Origin: CAZAQS01 sp964486825
Lineage (GTDB): Bacteria > Chloroflexota > Anaerolineae > Anaerolineales > UBA4823
NCBI GenBank assembly: GCA_964486825.1
Contig: CAZAQS010000002.1
Span: 1-64,000 of the forward strand
Direction: 5' to 3'
Length of the DNA: 64,000 bases
A model generated the notes under the pieces. It ran no database searches, was not told where the DNA came from, and saw nothing but the letters and a program-made list of their open reading frames with translations. Both the position numbers and the translations under genes were made by a program. Positions 51,013-59,348 of this stretch are shown here, one piece after another (positions within the stretch are counted from its first letter, which is position 1; every line of letters begins with the position of its first letter).

Positions 51013-51240
51013 TTAAGCTTCTAGAAAAGGATCGTAGGCGGGGTTTGTGCCTGCCCAGATACAGCTTGGCCGGTTGTCCAGGTTGCATGCGAAGGCGTGC
51101 GAACAGCGGTGAGCCTTTACACGTGGTGGTTGGTCAGGAAGGATTTCGGCAGGGTAAATCACCTCTGCCTCCAGGCCTACTTCGCTACCTGCATGCTCGC
51201 AATACCGTACACGGATCACTTCCCAGGTCTTTACAGCCAT
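51013..51240 (-). CDS. Small Cys/His-rich protein, 75 aa
   Basis: ATG 51240 follows AAGGAGA; the M eight residues earlier is a poorer start. MAVKTWEVIRVRYCEHAG, then LEAEVIYPAEI, then HRCSHAFACNLDNRPSCIW. Four cysteines and several histidines suggest metal binding or disulfides. No family recognised. It is a single reverse gene between the WD40 lipoprotein and the transporter operon. Confidence 0.72.
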   Translation of the reverse strand: MAVKTWEVIRVRYCEHAGSEVGLEAEVIYPAEILPDQPPRVKAHRCSHAFACNLDNRPSCIWAGTNPAYDPFLEA

Positions 51241-51660
51241 TTCGATCTCCTTAGGGTTTATCACTTAACTTTGCCGTTCGTGGTTAATTGCTTAACGAAT
51301 CGGGATGGAACGATTCCAGGTTTACCGGCGCAGTGTTTTTATGATATTATCGAGAGTATACTCCCTCTCGGGTAGCGCGAATAGTGTCAGGTGTCAGGTG
51401 TTAAAGTAGACAAAAAACCCCTTTATGGGTGACAACAAGAAGGGAATCCTGAATTCGGGACACAATTTGCTGATTCCGGATGAACCCAGGTGAAATAATG
51501 AACCTTTGGAAGCATGATATAGTATAATCAGAAACTAATTTTTCTCCCTTGCCTAAGGAAAGGAGGTGCGTCCCCGGGGATATCCAATCTAACACTAGCA
51601 TCCTAGTTTCCAGCAAGTAGCAAGTTTCAACAAATCAGTTACTTCAATCTTGGAGGAGAG
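51241..51660 (+). promoter_or_regulatory. Leader of the peptide-transport operon, with a Shine-Dalgarno-like block
   Basis: 420 bp with no gene. A TATAAT lies at 51523-51528 without a clear -35. AAGGAAAGGAGGTG at 51555-51568 is a near-perfect anti-Shine-Dalgarno complement about 95 nt before the start codon at 51661, with no start codon at a usable distance. A short hairpin CGAGAG/CTCTCG lies near 51351-51370. The normal ribosome site (GGAGGAG) lies just before 51661. Confidence 0.5.
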
Positions 51661-53460
51661 ATGAAACCCAAACCGTTTTACGTTGTCATCGCGGTTTTTG
51701 TGATGGCGAGCATGTTGCTGGCGGCTTGTGCACCAGCTGCAACCCCCGAAGCGCCGGCGCCCGCTCCAGTTGAACCCGAAGCCCCTGCTGCTCCGGCCGA
51801 CACGCCGGTTCCCGCAGCGCCTGAGCCAACCGAGCCTGCTGAACCCGCCGAACCGACCGAGCCAACCGAACCCCCGATGGAATTTGAAGGGATGACGGTT
51901 AGCGCAGACAACTGCGATTACGGTGGTAAGATCTTGGATATCACCGCTGTGGACGAATTGACTGTCCAGTTTAACCTGTGCAAGCCCGACCCGGCCTTCC
52001 TGGCCAAGGTCGCCTTTACTCCCTTTGGAATTCAACCTGCTGAATATTTAGAAGAAGTAGCCGGGACCACCCAGCTTCTCGAGGCGCCTATCGGCACCGG
52101 CCCTTACCGCCTGGAGCGATGGGACCGTGGCAACCAGATCGTATACCAACGTTTCGATGATTATTGGGGCGATCCTGCCAGGGCCGCTACCGCCGTCCTG
52201 CGTTGGAATCAGGAGGGCGCTGCCCGCCTGCTCGAGCTGCAGTCCGGCACCGTACATATGATTACCAATGTCAGCCCGGACGATTTCGAGGTTGTGGAGA
52301 ACGATCCAAACCTGGATCTCATCATCGATGAAAACCCCAATATCTTTTATCTGGGTTGGACGAACACCTTCGAGCCCTGGGATGACCCGCTTGTTCGCCA
52401 GGCTCTGGCAATCGGCATCGACCGCCAGCGTATTGTCGACAACTTCTATCCTGCTGGCTCCGAAGTTTCTGGATACTTTACCCCCTGCTCTATCCCGAAC
52501 GGTTGCCAGGGTGAAGCCTGGTATGATTTCGATGCAGAGCAAGCTCGCGCGCTGCTGGCTGAAGCCGGTTACCCCAACGGTTTCACGACCTCCATTTACT
52601 ACCGGGACGTCTTCCGAGTTTACCTGCCTGAGCCCGGTCGAGTTGCAGAGGAAATCCAGGCTCAACTGGCGCAAAACCTGAATATCACTGCTGAAGTTGT
52701 CGTGATGGAGTCTGGTGAGTTCATCGCCGCATCCACCGACGGGCAGTTGGAAGGCCTGTACCTGCTCGGTTGGGGCGCCGATTACCCGCACGTGACCAAC
52801 TTCCTCGACTTCCACTTTGGGGCCGCTAACCCGCAATTCGGTGACCCGTTCCCCGAGATCTATGAGGTGCTCGAGCGCGCTTCACAGGTCGCTGACGAAG
52901 ACGAAGCTGCTCCTCTGTACGAAGAGGCCAACAACGCCATCCGCGAGCTGATCCCCATGGTGCCCATTGCCCACGGCGCTTCCGCGGATGCGGCCCTGGC
53001 TACCTTGGGCGGCGCTTATGTCCCGCCCTTCGGCGCCACCATGCTGTCCGAGCTCGAGCCGGCTGACGGGGATACGGTCGTCTTCATGCAGAATAACGAG
53101 CCCATCAGCCTGTTCTGCGCTGACGAGACCGATGGTGAGTCCCTACGGCCTTGCCAACAGGTGGTCGAAACCCTGCTGCAATACGGCAAGGACACTGGCG
53201 ATACCTTCCCCCTGCTGGCCACCTCCTGCGAAAGCAATGAAGACGCTACCGTCTGGACCTGCTTCCTGCGCGAGGGCGTCCTGTTCCACGATGGCTCCTC
53301 CCTCGACGCTAATGACGTCGTCGCCACCTGGGCGGTTGGAATCGATGCTTCCAATCCTCAACATTGCCCGGCGGCTCAAGGTGGACAATGTGTCGCCAAC
53401 ACCGGTGGTTTTGACTACTATGCCTACCTGTGGGATAACTTGATGAACCTGCCTGAATAA
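51661..53460 (+). CDS. Family 5 ABC substrate-binding lipoprotein with circularly permuted domain order
   Basis: 599 aa, lipobox LLAAC (Cys 21) and a long Pro/Glu/Thr linker (about 23-75). In normal SBP_bac_5 proteins the N-terminal lobe (EPxxLDP and then LREGVKFHDG and DVVxTW) comes first. Here the mature protein begins with the later segment: ITAVDELTVQFNLCKPDPAF, IGTGPYRLERWDRGNQI near 145, then FDDYWGD and RQALAIGIDRQRIV. The N-terminal elements (NNEPISLFCADETDGES, CFLREGVLFHDGSSLDANDV near 530-555, ATWAVG) appear at the C-terminus. Both halves are present once. The simplest reading is a circular permutation. It should bind peptides or similar ligands for the DppB/DppC-like permeases. Confidence 0.88.
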   Translation: MKPKPFYVVIAVFVMASMLLAACAPAATPEAPAPAPVEPEAPAAPADTPVPAAPEPTEPAEPAEPTEPTEPPMEFEGMTVSADNCDYGGKILDITAVDELTVQFNLCKPDPAFLAKVAFTPFGIQPAEYLEEVAGTTQLLEAPIGTGPYRLERWDRGNQIVYQRFDDYWGDPARAATAVLRWNQEGAARLLELQSGTVHMITNVSPDDFEVVENDPNLDLIIDENPNIFYLGWTNTFEPWDDPLVRQALAIGIDRQRIVDNFYPAGSEVSGYFTPCSIPNGCQGEAWYDFDAEQARALLAEAGYPNGFTTSIYYRDVFRVYLPEPGRVAEEIQAQLAQNLNITAEVVVMESGEFIAASTDGQLEGLYLLGWGADYPHVTNFLDFHFGAANPQFGDPFPEIYEVLERASQVADEDEAAPLYEEANNAIRELIPMVPIAHGASADAALATLGGAYVPPFGATMLSELEPADGDTVVFMQNNEPISLFCADETDGESLRPCQQVVETLLQYGKDTGDTFPLLATSCESNEDATVWTCFLREGVLFHDGSSLDANDVVATWAVGIDASNPQHCPAAQGGQCVANTGGFDYYAYLWDNLMNLPE

Positions 53461-53508
53461 GGCCATCGATAGAATTAACAACTCAAGTTTTATAGCAAGT
53501 ATAATGAA

Positions 53509-53555
53509 AGTGCGGGATGGCCAGAATATGTAAGACGCCTGTGCCATCCCGCACT
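53509..53555 (+). terminator. Intercistronic hairpin between binding protein and permease
   Basis: Perfect 13-bp stem (53509-53521 with 53543-53555). No strong T-run follows, so it may partly terminate or protect the upstream mRNA, giving more binding protein than permease. Confidence 0.65.
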
Positions 53556-53629
53556 CTTGAAAACTCAAGTATGAATTTCAAAACCTTCCTAATTTGATAA
53601 GAAGTATCTAGTATAGAGATTGAGGAAAG

Positions 53630-54709
53630 ATGGCTCAATACATCATTCGAAGGATCTTGCTCGCCATACCGGTTATTATCGGTATCCTGATTGTGACCTT
53701 TGCGATGGCGCGCCTGATCCCTGGAGATCCCTGCCGTGCTATCCTGGGAGAGAAAGCCACCCAGGCTGCTTGCGAAAGGTTCACAAGAGAATTCGGCTTA
53801 GACCAGCCAATCCCGGTCCAGTTCTGGATCTATATCAAAGACCTGGCTCGAGGAGATTTTGGTGATTCGATCCGTTTCGGCCGTCCAATCACCACCATCC
53901 TGATCGAGAGGCTGCCCTTGACCATCGAGCTGGGTTCGATCGCTCTACTTATTGCAGTCAGCATTGGTGTTCCATTGGGGATTCTCTCGGCAGTGCGCAG
54001 GAATTCGCTGGTCGATGTATTTACCATGATCGGGGCCAATATTGGGGTGTCCATGCCTGTATATTGGTTGGGATTAATGCTGGCCTATGTGTTTGCGCTT
54101 CTGCTCAGAGATACCCCATTTTGGCTTCCACCGACAGGGCGTTTGACTGCCGGGTTATCGCCCACGCCTTTCTACCAGGTATACGATCTGGAGATCGCGC
54201 GTGATTCCTTCCTATACGGCGCCAGCCAGTTTATTTCGAATATGTATATCCTTAATTCCATTATCACTCGGAATTGGGTCATCTTTAAGGATGCAATTCG
54301 ACATCTGATCTTGCCCTCGTTGGCGCTTAGCACCATCCCGCTGGCGATCATTGCCCGGATGACTCGCTCCAGTATGCTGGAGGTCTTGAAGCAAGACTAT
54401 ATCCGTACCGCGCGCGCCAAGGGTCTGCTTGAAAAATCGGTCGTCTTGAAGCATGCTTTCCGCAATGCGATGCTCCCTGTCGTCACGATTGTGGGGCTAC
54501 AAGTTGGGGCGTTGTTTGCGGGCGCCGTCCTAACCGAGACTATTTTCGGCCTGGCCGGTGTGGGTCGCATGCTGTTCGAAGGCATTACCGCGCGTGACTT
54601 CCCCATCATCCAAGGCTTCACCATTGTGATTGCGGTCAGTTATGTCTTTATTAACTTGTTGATCGACCTTTCATATATCTTCATTGACCCGCGTATCCGG
54701 CTGGATTGA
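53630..54709 (+). CDS. DppB/OppB-like ABC transporter permease
   Basis: 359 aa, six membrane segments, with the N-terminal FAMARLIPGDPC motif of DppB permeases and an EAA loop (RTARAKGLLEKSVVLKHAFRNAML). ATG follows GAGGAAAG. It overlaps no gene and is followed after 8 nt by the DppC-like permease. Confidence 0.93.
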   Translation: MAQYIIRRILLAIPVIIGILIVTFAMARLIPGDPCRAILGEKATQAACERFTREFGLDQPIPVQFWIYIKDLARGDFGDSIRFGRPITTILIERLPLTIELGSIALLIAVSIGVPLGILSAVRRNSLVDVFTMIGANIGVSMPVYWLGLMLAYVFALLLRDTPFWLPPTGRLTAGLSPTPFYQVYDLEIARDSFLYGASQFISNMYILNSIITRNWVIFKDAIRHLILPSLALSTIPLAIIARMTRSSMLEVLKQDYIRTARAKGLLEKSVVLKHAFRNAMLPVVTIVGLQVGALFAGAVLTETIFGLAGVGRMLFEGITARDFPIIQGFTIVIAVSYVFINLLIDLSYIFIDPRIRLD

Positions 54710-54717
54710 GAGTGATT

Positions 54718-55665
54718 ATGGCTATACCCGACCTTGCTACCGCTAAACCCCTCCGCACCGCCGATTTCCGCTCCAATAGCCTGGGTCGCCTCATGCTCAG
54801 GCGACTGGTACGGCAGCGCTCTGCCGTTGTGGGGATGACTCTATTAGGGTTCCTGTTGTTTGTCGCTATCTTCGCTGATGTGATCGCTCCATACGGTCCC
54901 ACGGATGTGCTGATAGGTATAGAACCTGTAAGAAGAAGAGAGGCGCCCTGTATCCACTTGTTGGGTTGCCCAACGGACCGCCCTCAGCATATCATGGGCA
55001 TCGATGGGAACGTGCGCGACCAGTTTAGCCGCGTCGTCTTTGGAACGCGTGTCTCCCTTTTTATCGGCATCACCACGGTTAGCTTCGCGATTGTTGTCGG
55101 GACGATCTTGGGCTCCCTGGCAGGCTATGTCGGGAAATCGCTGGACAATATCATCATGCGTTTTATGGATGTTTTGCTTGCCTTCCCCTCCTTGCTCCTG
55201 GCGATTGCGATTGTATCTGTTTTGTCGAGGGGCTTGCAAAGCGCCTTGTTGGCGATTGCCATCGTCACCATACCGGTCTATGCGCGCGTGGTGCGCGCTA
55301 GCGTCCTATCCGTAAAGGAACAGGAATATATCGAAGCCACACGGGCCCTGGGAGCAAGCCATTTTGTAATCCTCATCAAGCATATTCTGCCCAATGCTGT
55401 ACCCCCATTGATCGTCGCTGCCACATTGGGAATCGCATCCGCTATCCTGGATGCCGCAGCCCTCTCCTTCCTGGGGCTTGGAGCGCAACCACCGATGGCA
55501 GAATGGGGCACCATGTTAGGCGCCGAGCGCAACCAGGTCTTTACCTCGCCTCACCTGGTATTCTTCCCCGGGATTGCCATCATGATCACCGTTTTGTCCT
55601 TCAACTTGCTTGGGGATGGGTTGCGAGATGCAATTGACCCACGCCTGGCTCAAAGCGGCTATTAG
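54718..55665 (+). CDS. DppC/OppC-like ABC transporter permease
   Basis: 315 aa, about six membrane segments, N-terminal tail RLVRQRSAVVGMTLL and EAA loop (EYIEATRALGASHFVILIKHILPNAV). ATG 54718 is preferred to the TTG at 54706, which overlaps the previous stop. A loop with CIHLLGCPTDRPQH is unusual for the family. No DppD/DppF ATPase follows; a terminator ends the unit, so the ATPases must lie elsewhere. Confidence 0.9.
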   Translation: MAIPDLATAKPLRTADFRSNSLGRLMLRRLVRQRSAVVGMTLLGFLLFVAIFADVIAPYGPTDVLIGIEPVRRREAPCIHLLGCPTDRPQHIMGIDGNVRDQFSRVVFGTRVSLFIGITTVSFAIVVGTILGSLAGYVGKSLDNIIMRFMDVLLAFPSLLLAIAIVSVLSRGLQSALLAIAIVTIPVYARVVRASVLSVKEQEYIEATRALGASHFVILIKHILPNAVPPLIVAATLGIASAILDAAALSFLGLGAQPPMAEWGTMLGAERNQVFTSPHLVFFPGIAIMITVLSFNLLGDGLRDAIDPRLAQSGY

Positions 55666-55722
55666 CCAATAAGGTACGATCTAGCCATTACACGATTCGA
55701 AAAAAGTGGGCAATAATAAACT

Positions 55723-55759
55723 AAAGGGTTCACCAGATAGCTAGCGGTGAACCCTTTTT
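55723..55759 (+). terminator. Terminator of the peptide-transport operon
   Basis: AAAGGGTTCACC (55723-55734) pairs with GGTGAACCCTTT (55746-55757), continued by a T-run. The rest of the 55,666-55,972 gap holds no other gene. Confidence 0.93.
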
Positions 55760-55972
55760 GATTTCCTCAAGCTTATGATCTGGTTAGAGGTGCGCCAATT
55801 GATGAGCTTTTTGCAATTTCGATATACAATTAACTACCTTTGACATTCTAGATTACCCCAGCTACAATGGTAATCATCGTGTGGATTCCTTAAGGAATAT
55901 ACTTATGAGCTTGTATTTTCGACATCTCATCCAGCCCCGGCAAGATTGGGTTATAGCGCGAAGGATGCTACC

Positions 55973-57100
55973 TTGAGCGCCTGGCCTGGCAAATTTGTGA
56001 TCGGGTTGACAGGTAATATTGCCACAGGCAAAAGCGTCGTGCGCAAAATGTTCGAGCACTTAGGCGCCTATGGGATCGACGCAGACGCGCTCGCTCACCG
56101 CGCCATTGCCAAGGGCGCGCCCGGTTATAAGCCTGTGTTGGACATGTTCGGGAAGTGGTTGTTGGATCCCGATGAACAGATCGACCGGTCACGCCTTGGG
56201 AAAATCGTCTTTGCTGATGCGGGCGCTTTAACCGGCCTGGAAACCATTGTTCATCCCCTGGTTCGAGAAGCGGTGGACATCCTGGTGCGTCGTTCCAAGC
56301 AGAACGTCATCGTCCTCGAAGCCATTAAGCTGCTCGAATCCCCTGTGCGAGAGAAATGTGACCGGATCGTAGTAACCTACGCACCGGAAGGCGTTCAACT
56401 CAGCCGCCTGGTGGATAAACGCAAGATGACGCCTGAAACTGCCAGGGAGAGGATCGCAGCGCAACCTCCTCAAAGAGAAAAGATTACCGCCGCCGATATC
56501 GTGATCCGTAACGACGGCACGTTCGAGGATACCTGGCTCCAGGTAAGCGCAGCCTGGCAAGAACTCTTCCCGCAGGAGGAGATGGCCTCGGATCTGCCTT
56601 CAGAGCGCAGAGAAATGCTGGTTGAGCGAGCCCGTCCCAGCGAGGCGGCAGAAATCGCTGCTTTTATTAATCGTTATCCTGATAAAAAGCATCCTTTAAG
56701 CGCTGCGGATATCATGGCATGCTTTGGAGAGAAAGCATTCTTACTGCTAAAGGTCAGCGGCAAGCTGTCAGGGTTGGCAGGTTGGCAAGTGGAAAATCTG
56801 GTCTCCCGAACGGATTCTGTTTACCTGGACCCTGCTTTGCCGGCACCGGAAGGGATGCGCCTTATCCTGAATGAAGTAGAGCGTTCCTCCCGAGATCTTC
56901 AATGCGAGGTTTCACTCTTGTTCTTACCGCCCAAGCTCGCCCGCCGGGAAGACACCTGGCGCGGGTTGGGATATGAAGCTCGCACTATTCAAAGCCTTGG
57001 GGTGCGGGCATGGCAGGAAGCTGCTCAGGAATCCATGCCAGATGGAACAGTGTTATTGTTCAAGCAATTGCGTAAGGACAGGGTGTTACGGCCGGTATGA
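55973..57100 (+). CDS. coaE: Dephospho-CoA kinase fused to a GNAT-like C-terminal domain
   Basis: 375 aa from the TTG at 55973, preceded by GAAGGA; no ATG lies in frame upstream near a ribosome site. Residues 1-195 are CoaE: FVIGLTGNIATGKS (P-loop), GAYGIDADALAHRAI, then HPLVREAV and VVTYAPEGVQLSRLVDKRKM. CoaE alone is about 200 aa. The remaining 180 residues resemble a GNAT acyltransferase (RPSEAAEIAAFINRY, LLKVSGKLSGLAGWQ, then LGYEARTIQSLGVRAW). CoA synthesis and a CoA-using domain in one chain is suggestive, but activity of the second domain is unproven. It leads into cdaA after 46 nt. Confidence 0.86.
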   Translation: MSAWPGKFVIGLTGNIATGKSVVRKMFEHLGAYGIDADALAHRAIAKGAPGYKPVLDMFGKWLLDPDEQIDRSRLGKIVFADAGALTGLETIVHPLVREAVDILVRRSKQNVIVLEAIKLLESPVREKCDRIVVTYAPEGVQLSRLVDKRKMTPETARERIAAQPPQREKITAADIVIRNDGTFEDTWLQVSAAWQELFPQEEMASDLPSERREMLVERARPSEAAEIAAFINRYPDKKHPLSAADIMACFGEKAFLLLKVSGKLSGLAGWQVENLVSRTDSVYLDPALPAPEGMRLILNEVERSSRDLQCEVSLLFLPPKLARREDTWRGLGYEARTIQSLGVRAWQEAAQESMPDGTVLLFKQLRKDRVLRPV

Positions 57101-57146
57101 GCTTACCTGATCTGCTATTGGCTATCCAAAGTTCAAGTCAAATAGC

Positions 57147-58064
57147 ATGGGGAAACGTCCGGACAGCAGGATTTGTTCTGTGTATGATTTGATCATTGCC
57201 TTTTATAATAACTTGGTTTTCCTTTTTGAACGTTTAGATTGGGTAGACGTGGTCGACATCATGTTGGTCACCATGATCTTCTTCAGCATACTGCTCCTTC
57301 TGCGAGGCACCCAAGCCATGGTGCTGTTGAGGGGCGTGCTCCTGCTGGTAGCCCTGGTAGGTCTACTGAATAGCCTGGAGGTCCTGCCAGCATTTTCATG
57401 GCTGGCCAGCAACGCTTTGCCTGCCCTGGTTATCGCCATCCCGGTGATCTTTGCGCCTGAAATCCGCCGGGGATTAGAACGCCTCGGCCGAGCTGGCACC
57501 CTGCTCTCAACAACCAATGCCAGTTCGGATAGTGAGAGCGCCATTTCAGCTGTTGTTACGGCTGCCATCCGGCTTTCTGACCGCAAGCACGGAGCTCTGA
57601 TCGTCATCCAACGCCTGGACAGCCTGGATGAGTACGTTCGTACAGGAGTTCCCTTGAACGCTCGAGCGACGCCAGACTTGCTTATGCAGATCTTTTTCCC
57701 GAACACTCCATTGCATGATGGGGCTGCTATTATCGCCGGATCACAAATTCTAGCTGCTTCCTGCGTGATGCCCTTATCTGCGAGTGGTGTCCTGACCCGT
57801 TCTCCCGAGCGGCGTATGGGGTTGCGCCACAGGGCTGCCCTGGGTATTTCGGAGGTCAGTGATGCGGTTTCTGTGATCGTATCTGAAGAAACGGGCATTA
57901 TCTCCGTCGTGCACGGTGGTCGAATGATCCGCAGGCTGGATTCGGAGCGCCTGGAGAATATCTTAAGAGCTTTCTACTGGCCTCTAAAAAGCAAGAAAGG
58001 CATGAGTCGCTTAATATCGCGCCTTATTCCGGAACAACCTCGCCGTAAACGAGAGGAAGGATAG
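57147..58064 (+). CDS. cdaA: Membrane diadenylate cyclase CdaA
   Basis: 305 aa. Three membrane helices in the first about 95 residues, then a DisA_N domain with DGA (LHDGAAII, Asp 191) and RHR (LRHRAAL, 227-229), the c-di-AMP catalytic motifs. The start is uncertain: ATG 57147 lacks a ribosome site, GTG 57180 is an alternative. CdaR (YbbR) follows 6 nt later, as in Firmicutes. Confidence 0.93.
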   Translation: MGKRPDSRICSVYDLIIAFYNNLVFLFERLDWVDVVDIMLVTMIFFSILLLLRGTQAMVLLRGVLLLVALVGLLNSLEVLPAFSWLASNALPALVIAIPVIFAPEIRRGLERLGRAGTLLSTTNASSDSESAISAVVTAAIRLSDRKHGALIVIQRLDSLDEYVRTGVPLNARATPDLLMQIFFPNTPLHDGAAIIAGSQILAASCVMPLSASGVLTRSPERRMGLRHRAALGISEVSDAVSVIVSEETGIISVVHGGRMIRRLDSERLENILRAFYWPLKSKKGMSRLISRLIPEQPRRKREEG

Positions 58065-58070
58065 ATAGAA

Positions 58071-59348
58071 TTGGTAGTCTTGAGATGGTTAGGTAAAAAT
58101 GTCGGTACTTTGGTGATGGCATTCATCTTATCGATGGTTGTCTGGATTTCTGCAGTTGTGGCAGCCGATCCAAATGTGGAACAGGCCTTGAACAGGCCTG
58201 TGACCTTGGAAGTTGAAGATCTCCAGCCGGGGCTCTTGATTATGAATGAGATCCCAGGCCAGGTGCGCATCACGTTGAACGCGCCGAACTCTCGCTGGCG
58301 TGTTCTGACCGGCGACCCCCGCTCGGTCCGGGCCTGGATTGACCTGGAAGGCATGGGCCCCGGAGAGCATTTGGTTCAAGTTGATGTTCAGCCTGCCATT
58401 AGCCCGGTAAGGGTAGCTAGCGTGGACCCGGCTGAAATCCTGATTGTCCTGGAGCCTGAAGTGATGCGGGTTGATCCAATCGAGCTGGTGGTGGAAGGTG
58501 AGCCAGCCTTGGGTTATATGGCAGCGCCTGCTACAATAGAGCCTGAGGAGGTGACGATCACCGGTCCATCCAGCCGGGTGAGCCTGGTACAGGAAGTACA
58601 GGCTTATCTTGAGATCGCTGGAGAACGACAAACCGTTGAGGCGAGTCTTCCCCTGCGTGCTCTAGATGCCCAAGGAGAAGAGGTCGAAGGCGTTACTTTG
58701 ACGCCTGCTTCGGTATCTGTCGTCCAGCCGATCACTTTGCTAGGAGGCTACCGCAACGTCATCGTCCGGGTGGATACCCAGGAGACTTCGCCTGCTCCGG
58801 GGTACCGGCTGACAAATATCGTCGTTACCCCTCCTTCCGTGATTGTATTTTCCAGCGACCCTCGCCTGGTGGAGGCGTTACCCGGATATATCGAGACCCA
58901 ACCCCTTGACCTGACCGGAACAGAAGAGGATATCGAAACCTTGCTGGAATTGATAACCCCGGAGGGTATTACGGTGGTTAACGATCAAAAAGTCCTCGTG
59001 CAGGTCAGCATTTCGCCCATCGAAAGCAACTTGAGGATAGCTGTGCCTGTAGAGGTGATCGGCTTGGCGCCCGGAGAGATGGCTTTGGTTTCCCCTCAGT
59101 TGGTGGATGTAATTCTTTCCGGCCCGGTGCCTGTCCTGGACGGCCTCAAACCGGGTGATATCCGGGTGGTGGTCGATATCAACGGCCGTGAGGATGGAGT
59201 TTACCAGCTCAATCCGACAGTCTCGCACCTCCCGAATCGCCTTCGAGTGGAGTCCATCCAACCTTCCAGTGTGGAGGTTACGATAGGGCCTGAGCCTACC
59301 CCAACGGTTACGCCCGCTGTAACCGTGACCCCGACGGTCTCACCATGA
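58071..59348 (+). CDS. YbbR-domain protein, CdaR-like regulator of CdaA
   Basis: 425 aa, N-terminal membrane helix (about 12-32) and four YbbR-like repeats outside the membrane (GLLIMNEIPGQVRITLNAPN, then PAEILIVLEPEV, ATIEPEEVTITGPSSRV, then IAVPVEVIGLAPGEM). The tail is Pro/Thr-rich. TTG start after AGGAAGG. The end overlaps der by 4 nt (ATGA). It probably regulates the cyclase. Confidence 0.87.
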   Translation: MVVLRWLGKNVGTLVMAFILSMVVWISAVVAADPNVEQALNRPVTLEVEDLQPGLLIMNEIPGQVRITLNAPNSRWRVLTGDPRSVRAWIDLEGMGPGEHLVQVDVQPAISPVRVASVDPAEILIVLEPEVMRVDPIELVVEGEPALGYMAAPATIEPEEVTITGPSSRVSLVQEVQAYLEIAGERQTVEASLPLRALDAQGEEVEGVTLTPASVSVVQPITLLGGYRNVIVRVDTQETSPAPGYRLTNIVVTPPSVIVFSSDPRLVEALPGYIETQPLDLTGTEEDIETLLELITPEGITVVNDQKVLVQVSISPIESNLRIAVPVEVIGLAPGEMALVSPQLVDVILSGPVPVLDGLKPGDIRVVVDINGREDGVYQLNPTVSHLPNRLRVESIQPSSVEVTIGPEPTPTVTPAVTVTPTVSP

